Shown here piece by piece: positions 23,496 to 35,861 of a stretch of 64,000 bases of DNA. Numbering within the stretch: the first letter of the stretch is position 1; each line of letters starts with the position of its first letter. The DNA is from Phellopilus nigrolimitatus (taxonomy: Eukaryota > Basidiomycota > Agaricomycetes > Hymenochaetales > Hymenochaetaceae), in contig JAJOHG010000001.1 in NCBI GenBank assembly GCA_021029095.1, positions 186,001-250,000 of the forward strand, given 5' to 3'. A program made the translations under genes and the position numbers. The notes beneath the pieces are model-generated. The model was not told the DNA's origin. It did not search any database and saw only the letters and a list, made by a program, of their open reading frames with translations.

Positions 23496-26400
23496 TTATG
23501 ATGCATCATCCGCTCTCGGCTGCTGGCGGGTCCTCAGAAGCGGATTGTTTCCGCCACCGCGAATCTTCCCTAACCAGCCCTTCCCGGACGGCTTCTGCGC
23601 GCGAGGCGCAGCGGACCCAGTCGAGTCCTGCATACCGAAGACATGCTTTGCCTTCGGCGGGCTGTTTGTCACGTCTGTGATCGCAGAAGGGTGTTCCAGG
23701 GCACGCGAGGCAGTGGATTTGCGAATGGGAGAGGGTTGGCTGAGAGTCGGGCGGAGCGTTCCGTTCTGTCCGCGAACGGGAGTGAAACCGGTACGAGGTG
23801 CCTGTCTCCGAGCTCGGGGTGTTGTAGTCATCTCAAACATAGATGGCATAGAAGGCATAGTTGTCATAGAAGAGGAAGAGGGCATAGGGGGTGTCGACGA
23901 CATAGGTACATGGGACTCTGCAAATCGAGCTTCCACAGGAGCACATACTGCATCAGCATCATCAGGCAGACGTCGCTTTTTACCGATTGTTACTGCAGGC
24001 ATTTCTGACTGGTCGTCCGACGGCGTATCTGCCGCTGTATCTCGAGGTCTCTTGTTCGAAGAGATAGCTGAACTTCTTCTTGATGGCTCAGGAGTCTTTG
24101 CACGAGACGGGGTAGGCCGAGAGGAAAATACTGCCCTAGAATTTGCGGATGGAGGTACCGTCACTGTAGATACTGTGGCCGACAATGATACTGAAGATTT
24201 CGGTGGCGCAAGTGAAGCAGGATTTGGAGGGGTTGCTTGATGCGACAACAACTGTGTAGGTGGTGAAGGCGTCTTCGACGGTCCAGCTGAAGCAGATGAT
24301 AGCTTGTTCTGCAAACTGTTGTTCTTTTTCATCAACGATTCTACTTTGCTTGTCAATTTCTTCTTTTCTTTCAAGAGCCTAATGGAGGAGAAGGAAGTCA
24401 GACTTGTTCCAAATGAAATTGATAAGAGGGAAATTCTCACTGGATAAACTTATCGTCATTATCTTCGATTTCCTCACACTTCGCTTTTAAAAGACCCTCC
24501 ATTTCGCTGACCTGCTCTCTCATTTCCTCAACCGTGTGCTGCAACTCCTGTATCTTCTCTCCGTCATTCTTGTGCTTTTTCAGTTGCGAACGAAGGTTGG
24601 AAATGGTTCGCTCGTGCTGCTGGTCCATAAGAAGAAGGTTCATTTCCGCTGTCTTACCAGACTTCTCTGATTGCGAAAGTGTCACTCGTACGCTAGTGAG
24701 CTCGTTACGCAGAGTTGAAAGCTCCTTCTCATTAGAAGAAAGGCGGCTTTCTAGGGACTGACTTTTCAGGTTTGCGCGGTGGCATTCCGCAGATAAATTA
24801 TCCATCTCGGATTGCATAGTCGTGTTCTCATCCTGGAGCACCATCAGGTTCCCGCGCACCTCCGCAAGCTGCTCCTGGTAGTGCTGAACATTTTGTCGAA
24901 GTTCGGATTCGACAGCAGATGAAGATGCTTGCTTGTCCAACGCAGCTTGAAGTTCCTCCTCGCGGGCCTCAAGATCCTGCTTCATGTTATCGATTTCCTC
25001 TTGCAGAGATTGCCGCAGCTCTCCTGTCTCTTCAGTGAGCTTGGCAATCTGCTCCTTGAGGGCTACAACTTCTTCTTCGCGGGAGGAAGAAGTCTTCTGC
25101 TGCTCAAGCGCGAGTACATCATAAAGCGTTTGCTGCTCCTCGAGTTCCTTCCTGGTCGACTCTAGAATCGCTAGCGTCTCCTCTTGACGGACTTTCAGCT
25201 CCTCGCTCAGTGAATGCGACTCCTTCAATTGTGCCTCTTTTTCGGCGTCCAGAGACGCAAAATCATTCTCGAGCTTCTTCACCTCGTTCTCGCGGCGACT
25301 GCGCTCTTCCTCGATGATCGAGGCAAGGGAAGTAGACTCGCCGAGTTCCCGATTTGCATCATTCTCGAAGGCCGCGAGCCGCGCGAGAAGGTCTGATTTT
25401 TCGGCTTCCAGTGCGTCAACGCGCTCACACGATTGAGTGAATTGACCGTCCTTCGCTCGAAGAGCAGATGCGGCTTCCTGCTGTTTTGCTTCCGCAGCTT
25501 CAAGCTCCGAGACAAGTCGATGCAGTTCCTTCGAATTCATCTCCAGCTCCTCCTCTTTCCATTGCAATTTCTGCGCAGCCTCTTGATGACTAGCCGTCGC
25601 AGCTTCGAGTTCGAGAGTGAGGCGTTGCAGCTCATCCGCCCTTCCTTCAAGTAGTTCTTCCTAATGAGAAGCGCGTCTGCTGTCTCATGGTGTTTCACCC
25701 TCGCAAGTTCGAGCTCGGAAGAGAGGCGTTGGACCTCCGCGGCATACCGCTCTACTTCTTCATCCTTCGACCGTCGGTCAACATCATTCTCTCGGCAGCT
25801 TCTCTCGGCGGCTTCGAGTTCTGAGGTAAGACGCTGCACCTCATCGGCAGAGCGCTGTAGCTCCTTGTCCTTGGACTGCAGAGCATCCGAAAATTCTTCG
25901 TGACTGGCCTTTACAGATTCGAGTTCCTCACTGAGGCGCTGCATTTCACCTGCGCGGCGTTCAAGCTCTTTCGCTAGAGCACTCTTGTCTCCCTGAATCT
26001 GGCCCTGGAGCTCCTCTACTGTGCGTGCAGTCGATTCCTGAACCAGATTGAGCTCGTCTCTGAGATTACCAGTCTGTGCACGGGCTTCGACTAGCGCCGA
26101 CTCCGCCGACTTGAGGTTTTCCGCGAGTAAATTGATTTGGCTGTCGCGCTCCTCGACAACGTTGGCCATTGTGGCAAGTTCGTCGACCTTCGCAGCATCC
26201 GATTCCTTTCTCTGTCCCTCTGCTGCTGCCAGATGCGTCTGCAGCTCGCGGACCTCCTCTTTTGTCTGCTTCACAAGCGCCGTCAGCCTCTCAACTTCAA
26301 TCTCCGCCAGCTCGAGTGCCTTCTTCGCCTCGTCCCGCTCCTCGCGTGCGGTTGTGCAATCCTCCAGCATAGCGGTTTTCTCGGTCTCTGCCATGTCCAG

Positions 26401-28587
26401 CTCGCCTGTAACTTCCTCGACGCGGTCTTCGAGCAACCGCATGTTCGTTTCAAGACGCTTGATATCGTGCTGATGAACACCGATTTGCTCGGTTCGACGC
26501 ATGACTCTTCCTTCGAGGAGCTTTATCTCCTCCTTGAGAATGCGAGTGCCGTTATCGGAAGGCAGAGCCGAAGTCTGTGCGTCCCGAAGATGCTCGCAGC
26601 GCTCCAAGGCATCGGTGAGTTCTTGCCGGATGGAGGCACAATTGGCATTGAGTCGAGCTACGTCCTGCTCCAAGGCTATACGCCCCTCCCTTTCGCTTTC
26701 GAGCGTATTGCTAGCGTCTGACAGACGAGCCTGTGCCAGAGCAAGCTCTTCATCTTTCGACATGAAAATCGTACGGCTTTCCGTCTCAACAAAGTCAACT
26801 TCTGCATGTTTTGCCCCGAGTCGTTCCTGCAAATCTGCAAGAGTTGCGCCGAGAGAGGAACACTCAACTTGCTGTTCGTTCAATTGAGAGTGGAGGGTCT
26901 CCACTTCGGCATGGCCCCTCGACGCGGCCGTTTCCTGCGAGGTAGCAGTGATCAAACTCCGCTCCTGCAAGAATTCATTTTGAGAGTGGAGATATTGCAC
27001 GGTCACGAGCATAGCTGACATCGCAACCTGGAGCTTCTGTACTTGGATTCTCCCGATGTTCAACTTGCCCGATAGATGCGCTGCTAGTGCTTGAGATTGC
27101 TGTAGCTCTACATCGCTGACCGATGTTCTGGATGGCTGAGAGAATGCAACTTGTTTCTCGAGAGCCTGCACTTTGAACTGGGTTTCTAGCTGGAAGAACT
27201 CGAAATCTGTACGTAGCTGATCGCGCTCGGCACGAAGACGGTCGATTGCATCTAGCATGTGCTTGACTTGGCCCTCATCTATTTCAATAGGGCTTGAAGC
27301 AGCAAGATTTCTAGTAGCGTCGAGCTGATTTTGTAATTCCCTTCAGATAAATAAGATCAGTTTCTACAAAATGTGCAGACATGGTAAGACATACCGCTCG
27401 TGCCGTCCTAGCTCATAGATCTGTGCCTCTTTATATCGGAGTGTCTCGCTGAGCTCTTGCACGTTCCTCTTCATGTCATCCAGCTCGTCGAGAGCTTCCT
27501 CCTTCTCTCGCACGAGCTCGACTCCTTGAGATTCAATTGCCTCGCGTTTAGTAATTTCATTGGCGAGCTGCAGATGTAACCTATCGAGAGAGCGTTTGAG
27601 GTGATTGGGCTGGCTTATTTGCGAGAGTTGCTGCTCATACAGAGCCACTTTACTCTCTTCCTCTTCCAGCCTCGCTATCAGTTCTTCCTCGCGTCCCGCA
27701 GATCCATTCTGAGATCGGAGGAAGTCGAGCTCCCTCATGAGATCATCCTTCTCTTCCAGCGCATCCTGTAGCTTCCGGTCTTTCTCTGCCATCCGCTTCT
27801 CGAACACTGCCTTCTCATTTTCCACACGAACTAAGTCGTTCTGCACCTTGGACAGTTTCTCTCTTGTTGTGTCCAGGTCGATCTGCGACGACGAGGCGGA
27901 GGCACGTGTCTGTTGTAAATCACGCTCAAGATTGGCTACCTTAAGGTTGGTGAGCGACGATGCGCGTGGACGTGTGGCGAGCTTGGTCGGAGAGGGCGGT
28001 GCGAGCTGGTAGATCCTCAATTCACCCTGCAGTTCACGAACCTGAGCTTCCAGTTTCCCCTTATCCACGAGCAGCTTCATGTATTGTTCCTGCGATCCGT
28101 TCGCATCCTGCGCAAGGCGGTTGAGGAGATGCTGCGCGTCGCGTGTGGACGCGGTCTGGCTCTTCAACTCTTCGCGCACGGCCTGGAGCGCGTTCTCGAC
28201 ATTCTCGCGAGTCAGCTTCTCATTTCGTAGGTCCTCGCTGCGTTTGGCGAGTGTCTCTTCAAGCTCGATTGCATGGTCGGCTTCCTTCCGTAACTATACG
28301 CGTGCGGAGAACCGTCAGTCGAGGTACGCACGACGAAGTTGAACCTGGCGGGCCTCACTTTGTACACAGTTTCATCCAAAGTATTCTTCGTTGTCGTTAG
28401 TTCTTCGTTGTTCTTAATCAGCTGGCTTTCGAATTGGCCAAGTTTCACGCCTGGGACAAAGTCATGGTCAGGCCACACTCGGAGTGGTAGGCATATAGAT
28501 GTAACTGCTCGAACCTTGTACTGCGAGTTGATTCTTTAATTCTGCGATTTCTTCACGTTGTTCGTGCTCCCTGAAGTTCCACGACAT
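23496..28587 (-). CDS. Very long coiled-coil protein (about 1,550 residues)
   Basis: The start is the ATG at 28585-28587 (MSWNFREHEQREEIAELKNQ) and the stop is at 23496-23498. Nearly all residues from 1 to about 1250 are Glu/Lys/Gln/Leu heptads, with repeated segments of about 37 residues such as DKELQRSADEVQRLTSELE. The last 300 or so are Ser/Pro/Thr-rich and basic, with TP and SP sites (GFTPVRGQNGTLRP), ending KGWLGKIRGGGN. Introns are at about 28509-28446, 28361-28297, 27395-27341 and 24438-24379. At about 25655-25698 the frame shifts by one: either a 38-nt intron or a one-base deletion. The layout suggests a scaffold of the cytoskeleton, spindle pole or nuclear envelope, but I recognise no named family. 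Confidence 0.75.
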
Positions 28588-28899
28588 GGTGTCGTAGCAG
28601 CGGTGGGAGCGGCAGTGGCGAATAGGCCGAACGATGAGGACGGGAATATGATTCTGTGAATCAACACACAGTCGCGTCGTCACGTTATCGCGACGTTTCG
28701 GCAAATGCCGTTGTTGCTAAGCCGCCTCCCGTTTTATTCATTCTATTCAAATATGATGCATAAAGCATACTCTTACTACAATTACAACATTTGGGTTCAA
28801 AAGAGCATGTAAACTATAAATGTGTCCATAAGAAAAAGAACTAAGTTAAAAGGTGAAAAGCGTCGATGGATAAGTTCGTGGTGGTCACTTCAGCTAAAA
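28588..28899. other. Intergenic region between two minus-strand genes
   Basis: These 312 bp lie between the 3' end of the DH-PH-FYVE gene and the start of the coiled-coil gene. I see no gene. The half nearer 28.75-28.86 kb is AT-rich. Confidence 0.3.
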
Positions 28900-31649
28900 T
28901 CACAGTTGCGATGACTTCGTCCTCTCTAGTAACTCCGTCAGCCGTGCGGCGGCAATTCCATGCTGTATATTTCCCTCTCTCCCGTCCCCTTCTCCGTTTG
29001 GGTAATCGTGTGCTTGTAGGTGCGTGGAAACCCTGTGCTTCCCTCCGAGCACGAGCGAGAAGCGCCTCGATCGGCCCTCACCACTGACCTTGGGCCGCGT
29101 CGTGACCGCCGTCGTCTGCAGCGCGATAGCAGGCATTGATCTGCGCTTCTGATTGCGCGCAGAGATCTCTTCGGCAGTCGAAGGTATGATAGGTGAGCTG
29201 GTAGACTCGTGAGGGGAAGGCGCGTTAAGTGACGCGGAGGATATATCTTCGAGTACTTGCGCTTGCGCTTGGCCTTCTCGAGGGTCCTCAGGGTCCTCAG
29301 ATTTATTTGCAACATTCTCGTCCCTGCTTTCTCTGGGTGCGGCCAGCAGCGCGCTGATATCTGAATCTCCGAACATCTGCGGTATGACGGGATGACTGAC
29401 CGGCCTCGGCTTATGTCTGCGTATCACGCCCACTCTTCTCCCAGGCGAGCTAGACAACTGGGTCGGCGCATCAAGTTCCATCAACTCAGATGGCCTCGGA
29501 GCATTACGAGGGATTGGTCTCTGAGTTTTCCAGGATGGGAAGCTGGACAGTGTAGAACCGGAGTGCGCTTGAGTGATAGTGCCTTCTGAACTGGAGGATT
29601 CGATAACGGGGAAGACCGTGTCATAGCAAGCATTGCATGCCCGAGCCGATTTTCCTGTGTCTTTCGCAGATGGGTCGGAAATGAAAAACGTCTGAAGAGA
29701 ATAGCGTAAGTCTTCTTCACGCTCGGTGCAGCTCCTGAATCAACCTACCCTCTCAGAACAACCTGAACAGATACACCGTCCGCATAATCTACAGTGATGC
29801 CTCCTCCTCCTCCATCCGAACGTCCTTCCGCACCTCATACATGAGTCAGACCTTCCGTCCGGCACCCAGATTGCCGGAACGAAGTGATCAACCTTCCCTC
29901 TCTTCGGCAAGCTCTGAACTTCGTCCTCCTCGGTTAAATAAGGCAAAGCCTGCAAAGAGCGGCGAATGTGGCTCGTGGACATCGATGAGGCAAGCGTCGA
30001 ATTCGGATGCATCACATTAAGGGAGACGAGTAGGGATGCTTTGGCTCCTCGGAGGGCAGATACCCAATCGTTTCGAATCTGCTCCGTATCGGCATACAGT
30101 GCAAATGACATCTCTGGACTAAGGATCTCCAAGCACCTTTCATCACTGCGCTCCCTCGCGGAGCTGACTACGACTTCGATGTCGACTAGATCAATCTTGC
30201 CCTTAAACCACCACCTTTCTTCCACCTGACTTGAATCCGTTCCTTTTGGACTTCCAGACGCCTGGCCTCGAGCTGAAATGCTCGTATCTTGTATCTCATT
30301 CTCACTTTTACTTCTCGTCCTCTTGAAGTCCGGTCTTATGCCTGAAGGGCCACCGCGCAGAAACGCCATACCGCCGATAACAGCGGCATCACTACGGCGC
30401 AGCCATTCTGCTTCAATCATCCTATCGTTCGCGAGCCAAAGCAAGCAGTCAGAGAAGAGGAAGAAGTCCCTTTCCTTGAGGACAGAGGAGTTGTCAAGTT
30501 GGATAAGTTTACCGCGTTTGAGGAGTGTTCGCCCGGGGGTAACAAGCTGTATAGGAAGGTTAAGGGTTGCCCGTTGGAGAGCCAAAAGCGTGAGTGTTTG
30601 GGCATGTATATGAAGAGATGTGTCGAGAGAGGTTGTCACTGTCAAATCCTATGAGTCGGAGCAGGAATTCCTAACTGAACGGCTCACCTTTTTCCAGAAG
30701 AGCGTGTGCTTCCATTAGGCTTGCATGTTCTGGATCATCAGGATCTGTACATTTAATAAGATCCTTCAAAAGAAGCAGGTAGCGCGGACAACGCTGAACA
30801 ATAGTCAAGAGCCAATCTCTCAACTTAAGCTTTCCGCAACGCTCGTCCGCTTCCTGCCTTTTGATGAAAGCATCGAAAGCTGAATTTTCCAACGAGATAT
30901 TCGCCAGCCTATCAAGCAACTCAGGGAAGCTGGTAATGAAAGGCGTATAAAGTGAAAGATAGGGGAAATGAGAAAGAAGTACAGGTGAAAGAGCAGGTGG
31001 TGATGTTCCAGGCTGCGCTAAGGAAGCAGAGAGAAGGCGAGTTAGTGAGGTGAAAAAGGAGCGGTGCAAGTTCCAAATGTCGATGAAGTTCGAAAATACT
31101 GATACAAGGTCTTCTCGTTCGAGCAATGGCGAAGGAGTATCGAGGGATTCAATGATAGGAGTCAGAAAATGCTTCGATTGACTTCAGTTACAGGACGTGC
31201 ATTAGACAACGCTAAGTACTCACGAAGTATATCAGGTCTAAACCTTCTACATATGCACGCTCCGTGTCGTGAAATTCGGTGATAATCTGTCTCCGCTTCG
31301 CAGCCTTATTCACATCAAGAGGTTTTGCACTATCCCTTCGTCTCCTTTGTCGTTGATTCGCCTCTATCGAGAATGGCCGATGTAGTGCCTTGCGACCAGC
31401 GTTCCTCACTACGGCAGAATGCTGAGCGGGACTTTCACCCGCGCTCTCCTCGGGGAACGAGTCGTACGACGTGAGACTAGCAGAGGACTGTCTATTGAGT
31501 AATGTTGGTGGAGTAGGAAGAGATATTCTTCTGAATGAGAGTAAGTGCTGTCTGCGCTGAGGTGAGGGCGGAACTGGTAGGGCAGTGTTTGCGTTGGGCG
31601 ATTCGGAGGAGGGAAAGGCGAAGGATGTAGACGAGCTCGCTAAATCCAC
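28900..31649 (-). CDS. Rho guanine-nucleotide exchange factor, DH-PH-FYVE (FGD-like)
   Basis: Domain order is a Ser/Pro-rich N-terminus, DH domain, PH domain, FYVE finger and a long Ser/Pro-rich tail ending ELLERTKSSQL. The DH domain begins RRQIITEFHDTERAYVEGLD and includes KLRDWLLTIVQRCPRYLLLL, its conserved core helix. The PH part includes LVTPGRTLLKRGKLIQL and the late helix QIRNDWVSALRGA. The FYVE zinc finger has MRCGRTFGWRRRRHHCRLCG and CSGCSER. Such proteins activate Rho or Cdc42 GTPases and bind PI3P membranes through FYVE, linking endosomes to actin and polarity. At least four short introns are present. No ATG opens the first exon: the frame begins at about 31649 after a likely acceptor (CTGACAG), so a small upstream exon is missing from this call. 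Confidence 0.88.
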
Positions 31650-32184
31650 TGTCAGCTATGTCACCCAATTTTCAGGTAGACACAGTACTCGCCCATCTTG
31701 TAGCTATCGCCGACGTCGTAAGGACGAGTTCAAGCTCACGGCTGCCGAGCTTTCAGCATGGCCAGCGGGACGAGCCTGAGGATCGGCATACAGCGCATAC
31801 CCCTAAGCGACCGGTGGCAAATCCAAAGTGCGCCAATTTGGATGTGATGCTAAATCTACGCGACGATCTCTGCGAGCAAAGATGATCAGCTCTATCAACA
31901 CCTGTACAGCCTCTAAGTGCTTGAGTACATCCGCAGCATAAAAGCTGTGATGTAGAATCCTCGTATGAGCAAAAGTTGAGTTCATATTTTAAAATAAAAA
32001 AATAACAGGCTGAATTCGAGTTCAGCGTAGCCTGTGCAGAAAATGAAATACATTCCACAAATGGATATGCTGGTGACGTCACTGCCGTCACAAGAAGTAT
32101 CCTATTGGGAGCCGAAATTTTCGAAAACATTCAGTAGCCGGCAATGCGCAGCTGCTTCATAGTTCAGCTCCTTGACGCTGTACG
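31650..32184. promoter_or_regulatory. Divergent region, RhoGEF / glycosyltransferase-like copy 2
   Basis: About 530 bp separate the two head-to-head genes. It should include the unresolved first exon of the RhoGEF (somewhere in 31680-31900) and both promoters. No other coding signal is seen. Confidence 0.3.
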
Positions 32185-34005
32185 ATGTGCACGACCTCCT
32201 TTCATTTTGACGACGAAGACTCTGCTCATTGCATGATATTGTCTCACCTATGGTTCGGCAAACGCTGGAACTACGACTTAATGTTGCCCTACTACTCTTC
32301 AGATCATGGTCATAGATCATGGCTTTACTATCTCCATTCTCGCCGACATGCCAAGTTCTGTCTCGCCGCGCTTGTCCTTTTCTCCATCAGCTGCTTCTTA
32401 TGGTCCTCAGGACCGCTTTCAACTCCCATGGCTACTTTACAAAAGACGCTTGGCCACACGAATAACGACCCACCACTGTACGAAAAGTGGTACGAAATGG
32501 AACGAACACTGCCTCAGCACAACGAAGCACTACCTTACCCCGAAGGTGCTAGTGGCGCATACCTCTATGCTTCAAATCATGTATGGGGTACGTGTGATGA
32601 CCGCCCGTATCCATCCTGAGACTAACCGCTCGTTTCAAGGTCTCGGGTTTAACAATGCTTTACAAGAGCAGTTGTTCCTGGCCCACCTTGCCTACATTTC
32701 CAATAGATCGTGAGTGTATATATCTAGCTTAATATAGCTGAAACTTACAGAGACATACGCAGACATGTTTTTGACGCCTACACTTGGAATTTCAATACAG
32801 ACGAACCGTATGCCGACTACAACGGAAAACTAATACCCTCACGTATCCCGCTGACTGCTTTCATCGCCGGTATGCACTAGTTTGTGTTTCTGTTTCTTTC
32901 CGTGCTAACTCCAAACAGGTCCAACTGCCGGAGGTCCCTTCGGCCCAGGCGATAGGTCACCGAGATCTGTAAGCAAGGAATACTTCCGCAAAGTGTGCCC
33001 ACACCCCACTGTAATCAGAAGCGATGAGGTGAATGACAATCTTGGATCCGCCGATGCAAGCGTCATGATGACGGCATGGCTGGAAAAGCTGCGAGGATTG
33101 CCAAGATGTGTTGAGGTTGCAGAGTCGAATCAAGTCTTCGATTACATGTGAGGAAACCTACAAGCTAAACAGATGCGTTGATCGCTGACGGATGATCAGG
33201 ATCTTCGGAAATGCACAACGCGTTCTTCCCTTTCATGAAGAGTTCTCCAGATCTCCAATCCTCACGGGTTTTTCCTGGTCCTCTTTGGTGAACTCTGCCG
33301 TGGCCGAAAACGGCTATCTTTTCGCCGAGACGCCTAGCTTCTTTGAGCGTATACTTTCTTTCTTGCGCTATTCGAAATCATCTTCCAACGTCCTCGACTC
33401 CTCTACGCCTATTCCAGGGCTCCTTGCCATACACATCCGACGGGGCGACTACGATGAGCACTGCAAGAAGCTCGCGGTGTGGAGGAGCACATACATGGGC
33501 TGGCTTCAAAGTTCGTCTCTACCAGATCGATTCCAGAAACCCCCTTTGGCGGGAAACAGGGAAGCGATCCAAGGAGTTGAGGATTACTACTTAGACCACT
33601 GCTGGCCGTCTATCGAGCAGATCGTTGCCAAGATTGTTGAAGTGCGGCAGACAGAAGCGGGTAAGGGGCTTAAGCGCGTGTATGTTCTGACGAATGCGCG
33701 GTCAGAATGGGTTGCGGGCTTAAAGGAGAAGGTGATGCAGTTGGGGGGATGGGAAGGCGTCTCGTCGAGCAAGGATCTCTCGCTGATCCCCGAGCAGAAG
33801 TACATTGCACAAGCAGTGGATATGGCGATTGCGATGCGCTCTCAGGTTTTCATTGGAAATGGAGTGAGTTGTTATTGGTTCAGCACTCTTTTCTCACACA
33901 GGCTAATCGTGTAATTTATCATTCAAGTTTTCGAGTTTAAGCGCGAACGTCGTACTTGTTCGTTTAAGCCGTCTTTTTGACCCTATGACGAATCGGCTGT
34001 GGTAG
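32185..34005 (+). CDS. Fucosyltransferase-like type II membrane protein (copy 2)
   Basis: Six exons: 32185-32587, 32640-32709, 32763-32869, 32919-33147, 33200 to about 33864, and 33928-34005, about 516 residues. A membrane span (FCLAALVLFSISCFLW) follows a cytosolic tail of about 55 residues. The lumenal part aligns along its whole length with copy 1: LPYPEG, LGFNNALQEQLFLAHLAYIS, LIPSRIPL, then LAIHIRRGDYDEHC with the HxRRGD nucleotide-sugar motif. The end is FSSLSANVVLVRL. Intron places and phases are the same as in copy 1, so it arose by gene duplication, not retroposition. The start is uncertain; in-frame ATGs at about 32233 and 32281 would shorten the tail but keep the span. Role: probably Golgi transfer of fucose or a related sugar; acceptor unknown. 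Confidence 0.8.
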
Positions 34006-35761
34006 TAGGGCTGTTTACTTTTTATGCTGGTAAATGGCCCCGATCTTTTCTAACGCCCTGATCTCTCACTCCATTTATCAGTCCATATTAATTTATCTAT
34101 CATGTCGGTGTTCACATTTGTTTCTTCCCACCTTCTGTTTGCTTGTTTGCTTTATCACTCACACGGGGTTTCAGTTGTATGTCTATTTTTGCGTATTGTT
34201 AGCTATCCGTAAGTTGTCTTTCTCTTCTTTCTGCCTATCGTATCCTCAGCAATTCCCATAGTTGCACTAGGTTCTGTAAAATTAGCGTTTGTCATAATTC
34301 TGAAGTGTGCTATGCTTATTGCCTCGACTATGCACTGACAGTGACAAGTGAGCAGTTCGTTTCAGTCGGGACCCAACTATGATATGGTTTTCGGAGCTTG
34401 CTTGGTCCCTCGCAGAGTGACTTAACACTAAGTTGCTATGCGGTCGAATTGTACCGATCTATTCGCAGAGCTTCCGCGGACACCTAACCTGTGCTTTTCT
34501 CCATCCGCTTTCGGAAGCTTTGGTTATGTGTGTGTGAACTCGCATATAATATACGATCGACGAGACAGCATCTTTGCGACAGGCTACTATTTCACTCTGG
34601 ATCTGTCGAACGTTCGGTCTTTTCTTGTCTTATGAAATTGATCTATCTCGTTTGCGTCTATAATGTCTTTCGGGTTCCAAATCAGACGGCCTCAATTTGG
34701 TTTCAGTAGCAAATGTCCTGGAACCAACTGCTCTGATTCGGCTCTGTAGGAAGAACATGTGATCAGACGCGAACATGCACCTGCTCTTCTCAACGCGTAC
34801 CTATCTTCGCATTCATCTCCGCTTCTTGATCGAGTCTTGACTCTGCACAAACAGAACATATTTCGCACGGGATATTCAACATGTTCTGACCCGCCTCTAT
34901 GGAGCTCCTCTCGAGTCATTCTCCCGCAGAGAAACTGCATCGTGCTGAAGGCACATTAAAAACTAATGTGCCTAATGTGCCTTGGGTGTCGTCCACATGT
35001 AGTGACTCGGAGCTCCGCATCCAAACCAATATGCTCAGTAGGATTTAGAGCGTCGGAGCGAAACATCTCCGATGCTATTACCTCGGTGCGCTGCTCCTAC
35101 ATCTTCTTAGCCGCTTCGCAATGCTGTCGAAGTGGAGCTCGAGTATCTCGAGTTGTCGTCTGGTGTTAGGTGTGATGCATCAGACAAAACACTCATTGTA
35201 TTGAGTGTACCTTTTTCTTGACAGGATCATTTTCAAATGCCCCACTGACGAGTGTATTGTTTAACCACTATTACGCGCGACGTGGTACGTCTTCATGCTC
35301 GATCAGCCTGTCAGGAGTCTTTAATGACTCTTGTTTGTCTATACGCCAGCTGTTCTTGTTGTGTTCCCAAAAAATTCAACACAGCATCTGGCTACCTCGG
35401 GCGAGCGTCCGACCTGACTCTTGATGTTGCGTCCTACGGGAACGATACATTGCTCGAAGCCCGACTGTTTTCCTCGCCAAACTAGCGTGCGATCACGTAG
35501 AGCTGCCTCGCACAGATCGGCACCCTCGTCGTGCGGGATTGTCTGACATCTCTACAGCCGCGTGCGGAAGCAAATCATGAACGGATCCACAGAGCTACTA
35601 TTCGGTAGATCAGCGCTACAAGGAAGACCTGTCTAACAGCGCGTTTTCTCTTCCTGCGCGCAAGGCTCCGAAAGGCTACACTTGACACACCGCTTCGTGT
35701 TGCCGCCTTTTTGATGACAATTCTGGAAAAGATGGCCAAGCTTGAAGGTCCTTCTGGGGAG
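34006..35761. other. Gene-poor region with small hairpins
   Basis: In these 1.76 kb I find only short frames without family features. A 10-bp perfect inverted repeat with a 5-nt loop lies at 34949-34973, and part of it repeats directly after it. Another small hairpin (ACACTCA...TGAGTGT) lies near 35191-35210. The far end is the upstream region of the hydrophobin gene. Confidence 0.35.
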
Positions 35762-35768
35762 TATAAAG
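35762..35768 (+). promoter_or_regulatory. TATA box of the hydrophobin gene
   Basis: TATAAAG lies 100 bp before the hydrophobin ATG, the usual spacing for a strongly expressed fungal gene with a short 5' UTR. Confidence 0.6.
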
Positions 35769-35861
35769 ACGCTGCATATTTTCTTCTTGTTCCCCCAGCG
35801 AACTACTCCCAGCAGTTCACTTATCCAGCAGTCCCAAACAGCATTCACAGCACAATCAGTC

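Noticed and set aside
25664..26887. Plus-strand Ser/Cys-rich and Leu-rich frames opposite the coiled-coil gene
   Set aside because: They are mirror frames of Glu/Lys/Leu codons; the minus-strand protein is clearly the real one.
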